A stretch of DNA of 37,999 nucleotides. Origin: Tannerella forsythia (GTDB taxonomy: Bacteria > Bacteroidota > Bacteroidia > Bacteroidales > Tannerellaceae). The translations under genes and the position numbers were made by a program. Under the pieces are notes generated by a model that had not been told where the DNA came from, made no database searches, and saw nothing but the letters and a program-made list of their open reading frames with translations. The stretch is taken from assembly GCF_001006485.1 (NCBI RefSeq), contig NZ_JUET01000136.1, positions 1 through 37,999 on the forward strand. The letters run 5' to 3'. Shown in pieces: positions 1-8,113 of the stretch (position 1 is the stretch's first letter; each line of letters opens with the position of its first letter).

Positions 1-71
1 GGGGGGGGGATGTTCCTCTGCGTTCGGATACCGTGTACCACGCATAACAATTGACCATTAACCATTAATAT

Positions 72-140
72 GTCATTCAGAGCGAAGCGAAGAATCCCTT
101 CCCTTTACCCCGCGAGATTCCTCACTGCGTTCGGAATGAC
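72..140. repeat. Palindromic interspersed element, copy 1
   Basis: The element begins GTCATTC and ends GAATGAC, and its inner arms are GAATCCC (left) and GAGATTC (right), so the RNA or single strand can fold into a long two-part hairpin. The left inner arm differs from the other copies (GAATCTC), which slightly breaks the pairing. A second short GTTCGGAATGACA word follows about 10 bp later. Related copies lie at 305-373, 19641-19711 and 19790-19860, and a half copy starts at 19979. Confidence 0.75.
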
Positions 141-230
141 AAGAGGAGGTGTTCGGAATGACAAAGGCTGTTATTTGCGTTGATTTGCGCCATTTGCGAA
201 ATTTGCGTTCGGACAAACCCGACACCACAC

Positions 231-260
231 AAAAAAAAAGGGCGAACAGATGGTTCGCCC
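231..260 (-). terminator. Repeat-borne intrinsic terminator, copy 1
   Basis: The arms GGGCGAAC (240-247) and GTTCGCCC (253-260) are perfectly complementary around a 5-nt loop, and nine A residues lie at 231-239. Read on the minus strand this is an 8-bp GC-rich stem followed by nine U, a textbook Rho-independent terminator. It lies about 610 bp beyond the TonB receptor stop. The same module with about 65 bp of identical flank recurs at 20402-20431, so it is part of a dispersed repeat rather than a private terminator. Confidence 0.65.
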
Positions 261-304
261 CTACACGGCATAACAATTAACAATTGACCATTAACCATTA
301 ATTT

Positions 305-373
305 GTCATTCAGAGCGAAGCGAAGAATCTCTTCCCTTTACCCCGCGAGATTCCTCACTGCGTTCGGAATGAC
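305..373. repeat. Palindromic interspersed element, copy 2
   Basis: Arms GTCATTC/GAATGAC (outer) and GAATCTC/GAGATTC (inner) pair perfectly. The internal sequence is nearly identical to the copy at 72-140, 233 bp away. A short GTTCGGAATGACA word follows, as in every other copy. Confidence 0.8.
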
Positions 374-635
374 AAGAGGAGGTGTTCGGAATGACAAGAG
401 GGGGTTATTTGCGTTGATTTGCGTCCATTTGCGAAATTTGCGTTCGGATGGCCGTTGCGCTCGGATACCGTGTACCCGGCATAACCATTAACCATTGACC
501 ATTAACCATTGAATTACGTCAGGCTTACAGCCCTCCGCTGAGATGCTATGCCTTTTTTCCCAACGCTTCGCTTCGCTCCACATTGGGCTGAATTAATGCG
601 CCCTTTCAGGGCTTTTACAACGGTCAGCAAACAGA

Positions 636-784
636 TCAACACCTCAACGCCTCAACACCTCAACAATCAAACAACTCAACACCTCAACAACTCAACAACT
701 CAACAATCAAACAACTCAACACCTCAACAACTCAACAATCAAACACCTCAACAACTCAACAAACAACTAAACAATTCAACACTT
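636..784. repeat. CTCAAC-type minisatellite
   Basis: About 150 bp are built from degenerate 8-10 bp words such as CTCAACACC, TCAACAACT and AATCAAACAA in changing order. Read in one frame on the plus strand they give a Gln/Asn/Thr-rich open frame, but this is a consequence of the repeat: there is no plausible start context or domain. A small related patch (CAACAATTCAACAAATCAACG) occurs near 36401. A hairpin GCCCT-ttc-AGGGC lies just before it, near 600. Confidence 0.75.
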
Positions 785-823
785 GCGATAGGCTTATAAA
801 TGCTGATAAAAGCACAAGAAGCA

Positions 824-856
824 ACTACCCTCCATCATCCGATGCAAAGGGTAGCT
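824..856 (-). terminator. Putative terminator of the TonB receptor gene
   Basis: On the minus strand, just beyond the receptor stop codon, AGCTACCCT is followed about 15 nt later by AGGGTAGTTGCT. This gives a GC-containing stem with a one- or two-base bulge, then a U-rich stretch (TTCTTGTGCTTTT). Position and shape fit transcription termination of the receptor gene, but the U-run is interrupted. Confidence 0.45.
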
Positions 857-868
857 GTTTTTGGATTT

Positions 869-2887
869 TTACTTCAACCGGTACGTTACGCCTCCCATCA
901 GCCAGAAGCCGGCTTGAGGCACGTTACCCACGTCGTAATACTGCGTATCGTAAAGATTATTCATGCTCACATGCAAATCGACGTTCCGAAGTGTATAGTT
1001 GAGCTTCAGGTCGAATACCGAAAAAGCCGGATAGGGATGCAGTCCCGCATCGGCGCCTCCCTCAAACCGGCGGTAGTTCCCCATCCGTTTTTGAAGCCGG
1101 AAATGCCATGCGGCCGAAAAATTCCGGCACACCGGATGCCGTAGTTGCACGGTCAGCTTGTCGCGCAAATAGTTCAGCAGATATTTTGACTCCAATCCTT
1201 TCGAGTCGGCAGTCTGATTCATTCGTGCATAGCTGATCGAAAGTTCGGAGTGCCCGAGCATCGGCCATCGGTGTCCCGGTCGTAATGTGACGCCTGTCTC
1301 CACACCCTGCTTATCTACTTCCGTCAGATTCCATGACGCCCATTTCGCATCGCCCGATGTGCGCACCCAGTCAATCATATCGCGCCCCCACATCAGGAAG
1401 CCTTTTACGTAAGCGCTTACGAGCGGACGGTCATACGTCACGCCCAAGTCGACCGACTCCGACCGTTCAGGTTTCAACTGCTCATTGGCATGATGTGTCT
1501 CCTGCGTATAATACAAGTCGGTAAAGGTCGGCATGCGGGTTGACTGGCTCCATGTCGTGGCAATCTTCAGCCCTTCTGTCGGACGGTATGCCGCGCTGAC
1601 CGACGGGTAGAAACGAATGGCATCCGTCAAGGTATTGTAGTTTACCAGCGCTCCCGCCGAAAGCGAGAAACGGCTCGTCGTATACGTATGCTCCAGTGTT
1701 ACACCGCTCGTCGTGCGGTCGTCATATTTCGTATAATCTCCCTCCGGACGGGCACGTGGCTTGCCCAGTTTGCTGCTGACGATGTCTTCGCGTCGCACTT
1801 CACCTCCCAATGTCGTTGTACCAATGCGCGAAGTATATTGAAGAATCAGGTTGGCGCCATACGTATCGCCGCGATGGAAATTACGCCCTTTAGAGGTATC
1901 TTTAATCAGGTCGAACCGGTCGTAGTGGCGGCTCCAGTAGAGGATGGGAATTACCCGCAGCGTCTGGCCAAAGGAGCCTTTCAGTGTTGCCATGTAAGCG
2001 CTTGTCCGTTCATACTGATTCGGGAACTTCGCCGAATAAAACGTATTGGCTCCGTAGTGTTTGTTGTTGTAGCCCAGTTGCACGTCCAGATATGCGCTTT
2101 CGCGTGCATTCCAGCGTGTCTGCCAAAGCAGGTTATGCATCCGGTAGTCGCTGTGAGGAATATATCCGTCGGACGACTGGTAGCCTGCCGAAAGGCTGTT
2201 TCTCGTCCGCCCGATCTCAGCCGCTCCACGTACATCGCCTCGCCACAGGTTATGCATCCCTGCCTCCGCATTGGCATATACGCGTGCGTCGATTTCTTTT
2301 TTTGTGATGATATTGATCCCTCCGGAAAAAGCGCCTGAACCGTAAATCAGTGCCGAAGGGCCGTGGATGATTTCGATACGTTCGATGTCGGAGAGATTGA
2401 CCGGAAGGTCGAGGTTGTAATGTCCGGTGTGTGGATTGGTCAGGTTGATGCCGTTTAGCAGAATGGCGGTCTGATCGGCTGAGCCGCCGCGGATGGAGAT
2501 GTCGGCCTGAACGCCGTGTCCGCCACGCTGAATCACGTCGATATGGGCGGCATATACCAATAGTTCCTGCAGACTTTGGACGGGCGCCTGCTCAATCTGC
2601 GCTTTGGTGATAACCGTTACCAATCGTGCCGACTGTGCAAGAGGCGTCTCGACGCGTGCGGCCGTCACCGTCACCTCATCCAGTTCTTCTTCGGGCATCT
2701 TGTCGGCTACTGCACCTGCTCCCTGCTGTGCCGATACCGGCGACAGATGTGCAAAGGTCAGCATACTGCTTGTCAGCACCCCGATGTTCACTACCTTGTG
2801 CATACTGTTAAATGCACTGTAAGCCTTCCGTACAAATCGTCTGAAACGGAAAGCATGTTGATCATTCAATCGTTTTTTTGCTCTCAT
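869..2887 (-). CDS. TonB-dependent outer-membrane receptor, BtuB-like
   Basis: Predicted outer-membrane active transporter (672 aa) driven by TonB. After a putative TonB box (DEVTVTA, about residues 68-74) comes a plug domain (about 75-180) with the typical LLNGINL, IERIEIIHGPSALIYGSGAFSG and GGINIITK signatures. A 22-strand-type barrel follows and ends in an aromatic-rich C-terminus (YDTQYYDVG ... GVTYRLK). Size and end resemble BtuB/FepA-type receptors rather than SusC, and no SusD partner is present. The start is the distal ATG. It gives a long basic N-terminal stretch (RFRRFVRKAYSAFNS) before the hydrophobic signal segment (VVNIGVLTSSMLTF ... VSAQ); similar extensions occur in Bacteroidales vitamin-B12-type receptors, as I recall them. 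The substrate is not proven; B12 or another corrinoid is one possibility. No riboswitch is visible upstream. A perfect -7 box lies at 2919-2926. Confidence 0.85.
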   Translation of the reverse strand: MRAKKRLNDQHAFRFRRFVRKAYSAFNSMHKVVNIGVLTSSMLTFAHLSPVSAQQGAGAVADKMPEEELDEVTVTAARVETPLAQSARLVTVITKAQIEQAPVQSLQELLVYAAHIDVIQRGGHGVQADISIRGGSADQTAILLNGINLTNPHTGHYNLDLPVNLSDIERIEIIHGPSALIYGSGAFSGGINIITKKEIDARVYANAEAGMHNLWRGDVRGAAEIGRTRNSLSAGYQSSDGYIPHSDYRMHNLLWQTRWNARESAYLDVQLGYNNKHYGANTFYSAKFPNQYERTSAYMATLKGSFGQTLRVIPILYWSRHYDRFDLIKDTSKGRNFHRGDTYGANLILQYTSRIGTTTLGGEVRREDIVSSKLGKPRARPEGDYTKYDDRTTSGVTLEHTYTTSRFSLSAGALVNYNTLTDAIRFYPSVSAAYRPTEGLKIATTWSQSTRMPTFTDLYYTQETHHANEQLKPERSESVDLGVTYDRPLVSAYVKGFLMWGRDMIDWVRTSGDAKWASWNLTEVDKQGVETGVTLRPGHRWPMLGHSELSISYARMNQTADSKGLESKYLLNYLRDKLTVQLRHPVCRNFSAAWHFRLQKRMGNYRRFEGGADAGLHPYPAFSVFDLKLNYTLRNVDLHVSMNNLYDTQYYDVGNVPQAGFWLMGGVTYRLK

Positions 2888-2918
2888 ACAAATTATTTAA
2901 CGTTAAAAAATACGCCGG

Positions 2919-2926
2919 CAAAGATA
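2919..2926 (-). promoter_or_regulatory. Bacteroidetes -7 box for the TonB receptor
   Basis: On the minus strand the octamer is TATCTTTG, a perfect match to the Bacteroidetes -7 consensus TANNTTTG, about 30 nt before the receptor ATG. No clear TTTG -33 element is seen at 19-21 nt upstream, so the assignment rests on the -7 box and position alone. Confidence 0.5.
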
Positions 2927-3023
2927 TGGAAACCCCGATTACTCGCCTCTAAAATTATCAATTCTTAACAAATTCATTTACATTAAGCTACCTTATACGA
3001 ACAAAAATACGTATATTTACGCC

Positions 3024-3590
3024 GTGAAAAAGAGGTCGATCAGACTGTACAAGGAAGAAGAGGTAACGGAACGTCTTCGCAATCCGGAGACCCAGCGGAA
3101 TGCGTTTGCCGAGGTGGTTGAAGCATACGGCGAAAAACTGTATTGGCAGATCCGTAAAATGGTGCTTTCGCATGACGATGCCAATGATATTCTGCAAAAC
3201 ACTTTCCTGAAAGCATGGTCGAACCTCGACTGTTTCCGGGGCGAAGCCAAGATCTCGACGTGGCTGTATAAGATCGCCACGAACGAATGTATCACCTTTC
3301 TGAACCGGCAACGTTCCAATCGTAACATTTCGCTTGATGACACGGATGTCTTCTTACTGGAAACCCTGAAAAGCGACGAATATTTCGATGGGGATGAATT
3401 GGAACTTAAATTTCAGGAAGCGATTCTCAAACTTCCCGAAAAGCAGAGACTCGTCTTCACGATGAAGTACGGTACAGACATGAAATACGAGGAGATGTCC
3501 GAGGTGCTTAGTACCTCTGTCGGAGCGTTAAAAGCCTCTTACCATCATGCCGTCAAAAAAATCGAAGCGTTTTTAACAAAAGACGGTTAA
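3024..3590 (+). CDS. ECF-type RNA polymerase sigma factor
   Basis: RNA polymerase sigma-70 family protein of the extracytoplasmic-function type (188 aa, usual length for the group). Region 2 spans about residues 28-95, with the region 2.2 signature DDANDILQNTFLKAW and the 2.3/2.4 stretch FRGEAKISTWLYKIATNECI. Region 4 spans about 130-182 (LPEKQRLVFTMKYGTDMKYEEMS, then SVGALKASYHHAVKKIE), matching the helix-turn-helix that reads the -35 element. Translation starts at GTG; no ATG lies near the conserved N-terminus. It heads a three-gene unit with a membrane protein (53 bp downstream) and a periplasmic protein, which suggests envelope-stress control through release from the membrane partner. Confidence 0.93.
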   Translation: MKKRSIRLYKEEEVTERLRNPETQRNAFAEVVEAYGEKLYWQIRKMVLSHDDANDILQNTFLKAWSNLDCFRGEAKISTWLYKIATNECITFLNRQRSNRNISLDDTDVFLLETLKSDEYFDGDELELKFQEAILKLPEKQRLVFTMKYGTDMKYEEMSEVLSTSVGALKASYHHAVKKIEAFLTKDG

Positions 3591-3642
3591 ACCTTCTCAA
3601 TTTTAACACGTCAAAAGATACGCAATCCCTGATTAGACAGTT

Positions 3643-4032
3643 ATGAAGATACAGCAATTCAATATAGAGGATGAGAAAAAGAAAAATTCGTTCCGTGTGC
3701 CCGAAGGCTATATGGAAGGGCTGACGGATCAGATTATGGCCCGTCTGCCGGAGTGTCCCCAACAGAAAGAAACCAAAGTCGTTTCGATGGCTGATAAGAT
3801 ACGTCCGTGGCTTTATTTAGCGGCAAGTTTTATCGGGCTGCTCCTAATCTTCAAAGGAATACAGGGGGAACGGGTGCAAAAAGATCACACTGCCGATCCG
3901 TTGCTCGTAAAAATGGAAGCACCCGAAGCTTCGTTAAATGCGATCTCTGAAGAGGATCAGGAATTTTTGGAATACCTGGAGGCGCAATATGCGGACGAGC
4001 TGTTTTTAGAAGAAGTCGAAGCAATGGAATAA
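3643..4032 (+). CDS. Single-pass membrane protein, candidate anti-sigma factor
   Basis: This 129-aa protein has a cytoplasmic N-terminus with the motif FRVPEGYMEGLTDQIMARLPE (residues 17-37), a motif I associate with small membrane proteins next to Bacteroidetes ECF sigma genes. One hydrophobic segment (about residues 56-72) follows, then an acidic periplasmic C-terminus rich in Glu and Leu. It lacks the zinc-binding HxxxCxxC motif of classical anti-sigma domains. The anti-sigma role is inferred from its place between the sigma gene and a periplasmic CpxP-like gene 6 bp downstream, and from its single-pass topology. Confidence 0.7.
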   Translation: MKIQQFNIEDEKKKNSFRVPEGYMEGLTDQIMARLPECPQQKETKVVSMADKIRPWLYLAASFIGLLLIFKGIQGERVQKDHTADPLLVKMEAPEASLNAISEEDQEFLEYLEAQYADELFLEEVEAME

Positions 4033-4038
4033 GAACGT

Positions 4039-4512
4039 ATGAGAAAGTGTGTACTTTTTATGTTGATTATGGTCGCTGTAACAGGTATTTTTTCTACGGT
4101 TATAGCGCAGGATGATAAAGAGAAGTTTGACCGTGAGGCTTTTATGGCTAAACGAAATGCGTATATCACGGCATCAGCCGGCCTGACAGCCGATGAAGCC
4201 GCAGCTTTTATCCCGATCGAGAATGAAATGCAGCGAAAGAAGTTCGAGATTGGGCGGGATTGCCGGAAATTGGCACGCAGGAGCCGTTCGAAAGAAGGGC
4301 TGACGGAAGAAGAACAGCAGAAGCTGGTCGATTGCACGACCGAAACACGGCTGAAAGAAGCCAAGCTGGAAAAAGAATACCACGAGAAATTCAAGCGGAT
4401 ACTATCTGTGGAAAAGTTATATAAATATCAGGAAGCAGAAGCCCGGTTTATGCGTGAGTTTATGCAGGAACGAGGGCATGGGCATGGAGGACGGCATGGA
4501 GGGAAACCATAG
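4039..4512 (+). CDS. Periplasmic CpxP/Spy-like protein with His-rich tail
   Basis: This 157-aa exported protein has a signal peptide of about 24 residues ending at VIAQ. The rest is an all-alpha, highly charged segment with LTADEAAAFIPIENEM and LTEEEQQKLVD words resembling the repeated LTxxQ signatures of CpxP/Spy periplasmic chaperones. The last residues are GHGHGGRHGGKP, a His/Gly tail that could bind Zn, Cu or Ni. As the third gene of the sigma cassette it is a plausible sensor or chaperone that signals envelope or metal stress to the anti-sigma protein. Family assignment is by overall character and is moderate. Confidence 0.7.
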   Translation: MRKCVLFMLIMVAVTGIFSTVIAQDDKEKFDREAFMAKRNAYITASAGLTADEAAAFIPIENEMQRKKFEIGRDCRKLARRSRSKEGLTEEEQQKLVDCTTETRLKEAKLEKEYHEKFKRILSVEKLYKYQEAEARFMREFMQERGHGHGGRHGGKP

Positions 4513-4529
4513 AGGCATTACGTTTCTCT

Positions 4530-5408
4530 CTACTTTCGTAGCAGGCGTTTCATACGCATCGTCAAGACGACAAATAAAGCAAGTCCCACGATAGAGCCGA
4601 CGGCCAACATTCGAAGTCTCTCGGGCGAAGCATCCGCCGTGACAGCATTTTCCGATTTTCCGCCAGCCGATATCCCGATGATCGCACACGCGTTGTTAAT
4701 GAAATGGGCGAAGACAGGCATCCAGATGCTACGACACCAGTAGATCAGATAACCCAGAAATGCGCCCAGCAGCATACGTGGCAGGAATCCGTAAAACTGG
4801 AAATGGAGGGCGCTGAAAAGTGCGGCAACAATCCAGATCAGTGCATGAGGATTGCGGATTTTCTTTCGCAGGAGAGAGAAGAGAGTCCCGCGGAAAAAGA
4901 ATTCTTCTGTTACGCTGGCTCCTACGGCCATCACCAGCAGGCTGAATGGCAGCAATGTACAAGAGCCGGAAAGCATCTGTCGCACGAGGGTGTCGGCAGC
5001 TTGCTGTGTCTCGCGCATGCGACTTTCGAGCGGTGTCAGCGCATCAGGCAATTCCATCTGCGCGTTCAGGATGCTGATGAGCGAAACGACCGGCATCAGG
5101 AGCATGGTCATACCACCCGCCAGAAACCAAATACGTATATTAGGGAGGCTGTTCATCTGCAGAAAGCGACGGGGATCGTCGCTACAAAGAAAGGCGGTAA
5201 CGAGTGCCGGTATCAAAAAGGCTGTCACGGAGCCAACGAACTGCATCCCTAACAGTATGCCGGGCGGCAGATGTGTTTTATCATTTTCTCCCGTCATCAA
5301 CAGGATGCTTGCATAAAACAACGAGGCAAGTAAATATCCGACCATCATAGTGATGAGCAACACACCGGCCTGAAATCCGGCCCCTCGATCGGCAAAAATC
5401 CCTTTCAT
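4530..5408 (-). CDS. CPBP-family intramembrane metalloprotease
   Basis: This 292-aa polytopic membrane protein belongs to the CPBP (CAAX protease / bacteriocin-processing) family. The three family motifs are present in order: EEFFFRG (E168, E169, R173), a His in the following helix (SALHFQF, H202) and FAHFINN (H235, N239), which together form the glutamate/histidine active site. About seven to eight hydrophobic helices are visible. The substrate is unknown; relatives act in bacteriocin immunity or membrane protein processing. It is convergent with the sigma cassette (17 bp between ends) and separated from the upstream RRM gene by a terminator at 5423-5467, so it is probably transcribed separately. 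Confidence 0.9.
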   Translation of the reverse strand: MKGIFADRGAGFQAGVLLITMMVGYLLASLFYASILLMTGENDKTHLPPGILLGMQFVGSVTAFLIPALVTAFLCSDDPRRFLQMNSLPNIRIWFLAGGMTMLLMPVVSLISILNAQMELPDALTPLESRMRETQQAADTLVRQMLSGSCTLLPFSLLVMAVGASVTEEFFFRGTLFSLLRKKIRNPHALIWIVAALFSALHFQFYGFLPRMLLGAFLGYLIYWCRSIWMPVFAHFINNACAIIGISAGGKSENAVTADASPERLRMLAVGSIVGLALFVVLTMRMKRLLRK

Positions 5409-5422
5409 CGATACAAAAGTAT

Positions 5423-5467
5423 AAAAAACAACTTCCGCCCCCGTCTTTTCGACGAGCGACGGAAGTT
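5423..5467 (-). terminator. Intrinsic terminator of the RRM gene
   Basis: Arms AACTTCCG (5430-5437) and CGGAAGTT (5460-5467) pair perfectly, with an inner CGTC/GACG stem. On the minus strand the hairpin is followed directly by TTGTTTTTT. It lies between the RRM gene and the CPBP protease gene, both on the minus strand. Confidence 0.85.
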
Positions 5468-5499
5468 ATCCTTTCATCCCTTCAAAGAGATATCGTCGT

Positions 5500-5745
5500 T
5501 TAAGCTCTCGGAAGCGCTTCTTTGACAACCATCTGACGGCCTTCAAACTCCGTCTCATTCATCTCCGAGATCGCTCGCTGTGCCTCAGCCGTATTCGGCA
5601 TCTCAGCAAAAGCATAACCTTTCGACCGGCCCGTCTCGCGGTCTTTGATTACTTTGACAGAGTCTACCGCCCCATACTCTTCCAATCGTTTCTGCAATTC
5701 ATTCTCCCGGACACGATAGTTCAGGTTTCCAATGTAAATGTTCAT
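5500..5745 (-). CDS. Single-domain RRM RNA-binding protein
   Basis: This 81-aa protein consists of one RNA-recognition motif. RNP2 is IYIGNL (residues 3-8) and RNP1 is KGYAFAEM (residues 42-49), with the canonical beta-alpha-beta-beta-alpha-beta spacing between them. Stand-alone RRM proteins of this size are common in Bacteroidetes and cyanobacteria and have been linked to global post-transcriptional regulation. The gene is monocistronic: it has its own terminator and a 310-bp AT-rich upstream region shared divergently with tig. Confidence 0.95.
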   Translation of the reverse strand: MNIYIGNLNYRVRENELQKRLEEYGAVDSVKVIKDRETGRSKGYAFAEMPNTAEAQRAISEMNETEFEGRQMVVKEALPRA

Positions 5746-5968
5746 AAAATATAAAATTAAAAATACTCGATCGTTACTAATGAAAAGTGCAAGAAAACCG
5801 GAAGTTCAAAACAATGAAAAATAAATCATCAATCGCTGACAGAGATAAAAACCGATTGTTAAGTACGTTCGGAAGTATAATCACTCCTTTCACGCCGCAA
5901 AGAAACAGATAAAATCGGAATAAACAAGTGTTTTATAGCGAAAATTATTGTTTATTGGATGTTTTATA

Positions 5969-6000
5969 TTTGCGAGATTAAAATTATAAGTCTAATTTTG
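5969..6000 (+). promoter_or_regulatory. Bacteroidetes-type promoter for the tig-clpP-clpX run
   Basis: A TTTG (5969-5972) is followed after exactly 20 nt by TAATTTTG (5993-6000), matching the Bacteroidetes consensus TTTG-N19-21-TANNTTTG. It lies about 50 nt before the tig ATG. A second -7-like octamer, TATATTTG, occurs at 5965-5972 and overlaps the -33 element. The rest of the 5746-6055 intergenic region is AT-rich with no further gene. Confidence 0.75.
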
Positions 6001-6055
6001 CACCCTGCATAAAAGAAAAAACAGATTTAAAAGATTAAATATTAAACAGAACGGA

Positions 6056-7417
6056 ATGAATGTTTCATTAAAAAGCAACGACTCCGTCAGTGGCGTTGTG
6101 ACAGTAGCGATAGAAAAGAAAGACTACGAAGCGCAGGTTGATAAGAATCTGCGTCAGTATCGTCGGAAAGCCGATATGCCGGGATTCCGGAAAGGGATGG
6201 TCCCGTTGGGCTTGATCAAGAAAATGTACGGCAAATACGTGCTGGCCGAAGAGATTAACCGGATCGCTTCAGAGAGTCTGTTTAATTACATTCGTGAAAA
6301 TAACATCGCTATTCTCGGACAGCCTGTGCCATGCACCGATCATCCGACGGTCGACTTCGACACACAGGAGAATTTTGAGTTTCGGTTCGACGTCGCATTG
6401 GCACCTGTACTCGATATCAAATTGACGAAACGCGATAAACTGACACGGTATGAAGTGGATGTTGACGATGCATTGATAGACAAGCAGATTGACTCGTACC
6501 GGCGAAGTTTCGGATCGTACGACAATGTGGAAGACATTGAGGAAAATGACCTTGTAAAAGGTACAGTAGTAGAGATGGAGGGGGACGAACAACTGCCCGG
6601 CGGTATTTGGGTCGAAGAAGCCATGCTCATGCCCCAATATATCAAAGACGAAGAAGAACGCAACAAATTCCTTGGTGCCAAACTGAACGACAAGGTTGTT
6701 TTCAATCCGAATAAAGCCTACGAAGGAGCCGAAGCGGAGATCGCATCTTTCCTGAATGTAAAGAAGGAAGAAGTGGCGAGTATTACCCGTGATTTCCGTT
6801 TCGAGATCAAAGAAATCACACGCCACAAGCCCTCCGACTTGAACCGGGAATTGTATGATAAGATCTTCGGCGAAGGAGCGGTGAAGACTGAAGCCGAATT
6901 TCGCGATCGGGTGAAAGAGTCGCTGGAAGAGCAGTTCCGTCCGCAGAGCGATTATACGTTTTTTGCCGATGTACGTGCCTTGATGCTTAAGAAGACAGCC
7001 GACATATCTTTTGCCGACGATATCCTGAAGCGCTGGCTGCTCAAGTCGGACGAGAAGAATACGCCGGAGATGGTAGAGAAAGACTATCCGCATGTCGTGG
7101 AAGACCTGAAAGCGCATCTGGCCAAGGAACAGCTTGTACGTACCCATGATCTTAAAGTAGAAGACGCAGACGTTGAATCGCTTGCCAAACAGGTAGCCCG
7201 GACACAGTTTGCACAGTACGGCATGCTCTCCGTGCCCGACGATGTACTTGAGAATTATGCCAAAGACATGATGAAAAAGGAAGAAACCGTAAAGAATCTG
7301 GTTGATCGTGTAATTGACGGGAAGCTTGCGGAATGGCTCAAAGAGCATGTTAAGGTAGAGACGAAAACAATCTCGCTCGACGAGTTTGAAAAAGTGCTGG
7401 CAGAAAAACGGAAATAA
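6056..7417 (+). CDS. tig: Trigger factor chaperone
   Basis: Ribosome-associated chaperone that binds nascent chains at the exit tunnel (453 aa; E. coli 432). The N-terminal domain carries the ribosome-docking signature MPGFRKGMVP with GFRKG at residues 43-47, followed by the usual basic helix. The middle PPIase-like domain is weakly conserved, as is usual in Bacteroidetes, and the C-terminal alpha-helical arms are Lys/Glu-rich. It is the first gene of a packed run, 13 bp before clpP, matching the common bacterial order tig-clpP-clpX. A good promoter lies at 5969-6000. Confidence 0.95.
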   Translation: MNVSLKSNDSVSGVVTVAIEKKDYEAQVDKNLRQYRRKADMPGFRKGMVPLGLIKKMYGKYVLAEEINRIASESLFNYIRENNIAILGQPVPCTDHPTVDFDTQENFEFRFDVALAPVLDIKLTKRDKLTRYEVDVDDALIDKQIDSYRRSFGSYDNVEDIEENDLVKGTVVEMEGDEQLPGGIWVEEAMLMPQYIKDEEERNKFLGAKLNDKVVFNPNKAYEGAEAEIASFLNVKKEEVASITRDFRFEIKEITRHKPSDLNRELYDKIFGEGAVKTEAEFRDRVKESLEEQFRPQSDYTFFADVRALMLKKTADISFADDILKRWLLKSDEKNTPEMVEKDYPHVVEDLKAHLAKEQLVRTHDLKVEDADVESLAKQVARTQFAQYGMLSVPDDVLENYAKDMMKKEETVKNLVDRVIDGKLAEWLKEHVKVETKTISLDEFEKVLAEKRK

Positions 7418-7430
7418 AAAAAAGACACGA

Positions 7431-8096
7431 ATGAAAAACGAATTTAAGAAATATGCGACCCAACATTTAGGAATGAGTGCTACGGCACTTGAGAGCTATA
7501 TGAATGTCTCAAGCAGTTATATCTCGCCGACCATCATCGAAGAGCGCCAGTTGAACGTCGCTCAGATGGACGTTTTCTCACGTCTGATGATGGATCGCAT
7601 CATTTTCCTGGGTACACAGATCGACGATTATACCGCCAATGTCATACAAGCCCAGTTGCTTTATCTAGACTCGAGCGACCCGGGTAAAGATATCTCGATC
7701 TATATCAATTCACCCGGTGGCTCGGTATATGCAGGACTGGGGATATACGATACGATGCAGTTCATCGGAAGTCAGGTGACAACGATCTGCACCGGGATTG
7801 CCGCATCCATGGCTTCGGTGTTACTCGTAGCCGGCGAAAAAGGGAAACGTTACTGTTTGCCGCACTCGCGCGTGCTGATTCATCAACCGCTCAGTGGCGT
7901 GCAGGGGCAGGCTTCGGACATGGAAATCGCCGTTCGTGAAGTCTTGAGGGTAAAAGACGAACTCTATCGTATCATCTCCGAACATTCGGGCAAACCGTAT
8001 GAAGTGATTTCTCGCGACAGTGACCGCGATTATTGGATGAACGCACAAGAAGCGCAGGAATACGGGATGGTCGACGAAATTATGAAGCGTAAATAA
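7431..8096 (+). CDS. clpP: ATP-dependent Clp protease proteolytic subunit ClpP
   Basis: Serine peptidase that forms the barrel of the Clp protease. With the start chosen here the protein is 221 aa. The catalytic triad is visible: Ser126 in GIAASMAS, His151 in LIHQP and Asp196 in SRDSDRD. The structural motif [20 protein letters not shown] is intact. An in-frame ATG at 7386 would overlap the end of tig and add a non-conserved basic stretch. The ATG at 7431, preceded by an A-rich leader and 13 bp after tig, gives the normal N-terminus. It is followed 17 bp later by clpX, its ATPase partner. Confidence 0.95.
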   Translation: MKNEFKKYATQHLGMSATALESYMNVSSSYISPTIIEERQLNVAQMDVFSRLMMDRIIFLGTQIDDYTANVIQAQLLYLDSSDPGKDISIYINSPGGSVYAGLGIYDTMQFIGSQVTTICTGIAASMASVLLVAGEKGKRYCLPHSRVLIHQPLSGVQGQASDMEIAVREVLRVKDELYRIISEHSGKPYEVISRDSDRDYWMNAQEAQEYGMVDEIMKRK

Positions 8097-8113
8097 ACAA
8101 CGAAAAGAATACG

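Larger units (their letters stand above)
1..545. repeat. Non-coding interspersed repeat cluster, left
   Basis: This stretch holds no convincing gene. It is a mosaic of short modules that recur at 19.6-20.45 kb: two palindromic GTCATTC...GAATGAC elements, runs of TTTGCG-containing words ending in GCGTTCGG, alternating AACAATTAACCATTAA-type AT-rich words, and a poly-A plus hairpin module. The opening G-run followed by ATGTTCCTCTGCGTTCGG is repeated near 19614. Short open frames here are the repeats read through and show no protein-like composition. Confidence 0.8.

Noticed and set aside
548-799. 83-codon Gln/Asn/Thr-rich open frame
   Set aside because: It is the CTCAAC minisatellite read in frame; no domain and no start context.
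1688-2338. 216-codon open frame antisense to the TonB receptor
   Set aside because: Shadow of a well-supported barrel gene on the other strand, with no protein-like motif.
2888-3023. Riboswitch upstream of the BtuB-like receptor
   Set aside because: Looked for because of the receptor type; none of the B12-box blocks is present.
6269-7348. 359-codon open frame antisense to tig
   Set aside because: Long only because of codon bias of the trigger-factor gene; rich in Phe/His/Cys and without recognisable domain.
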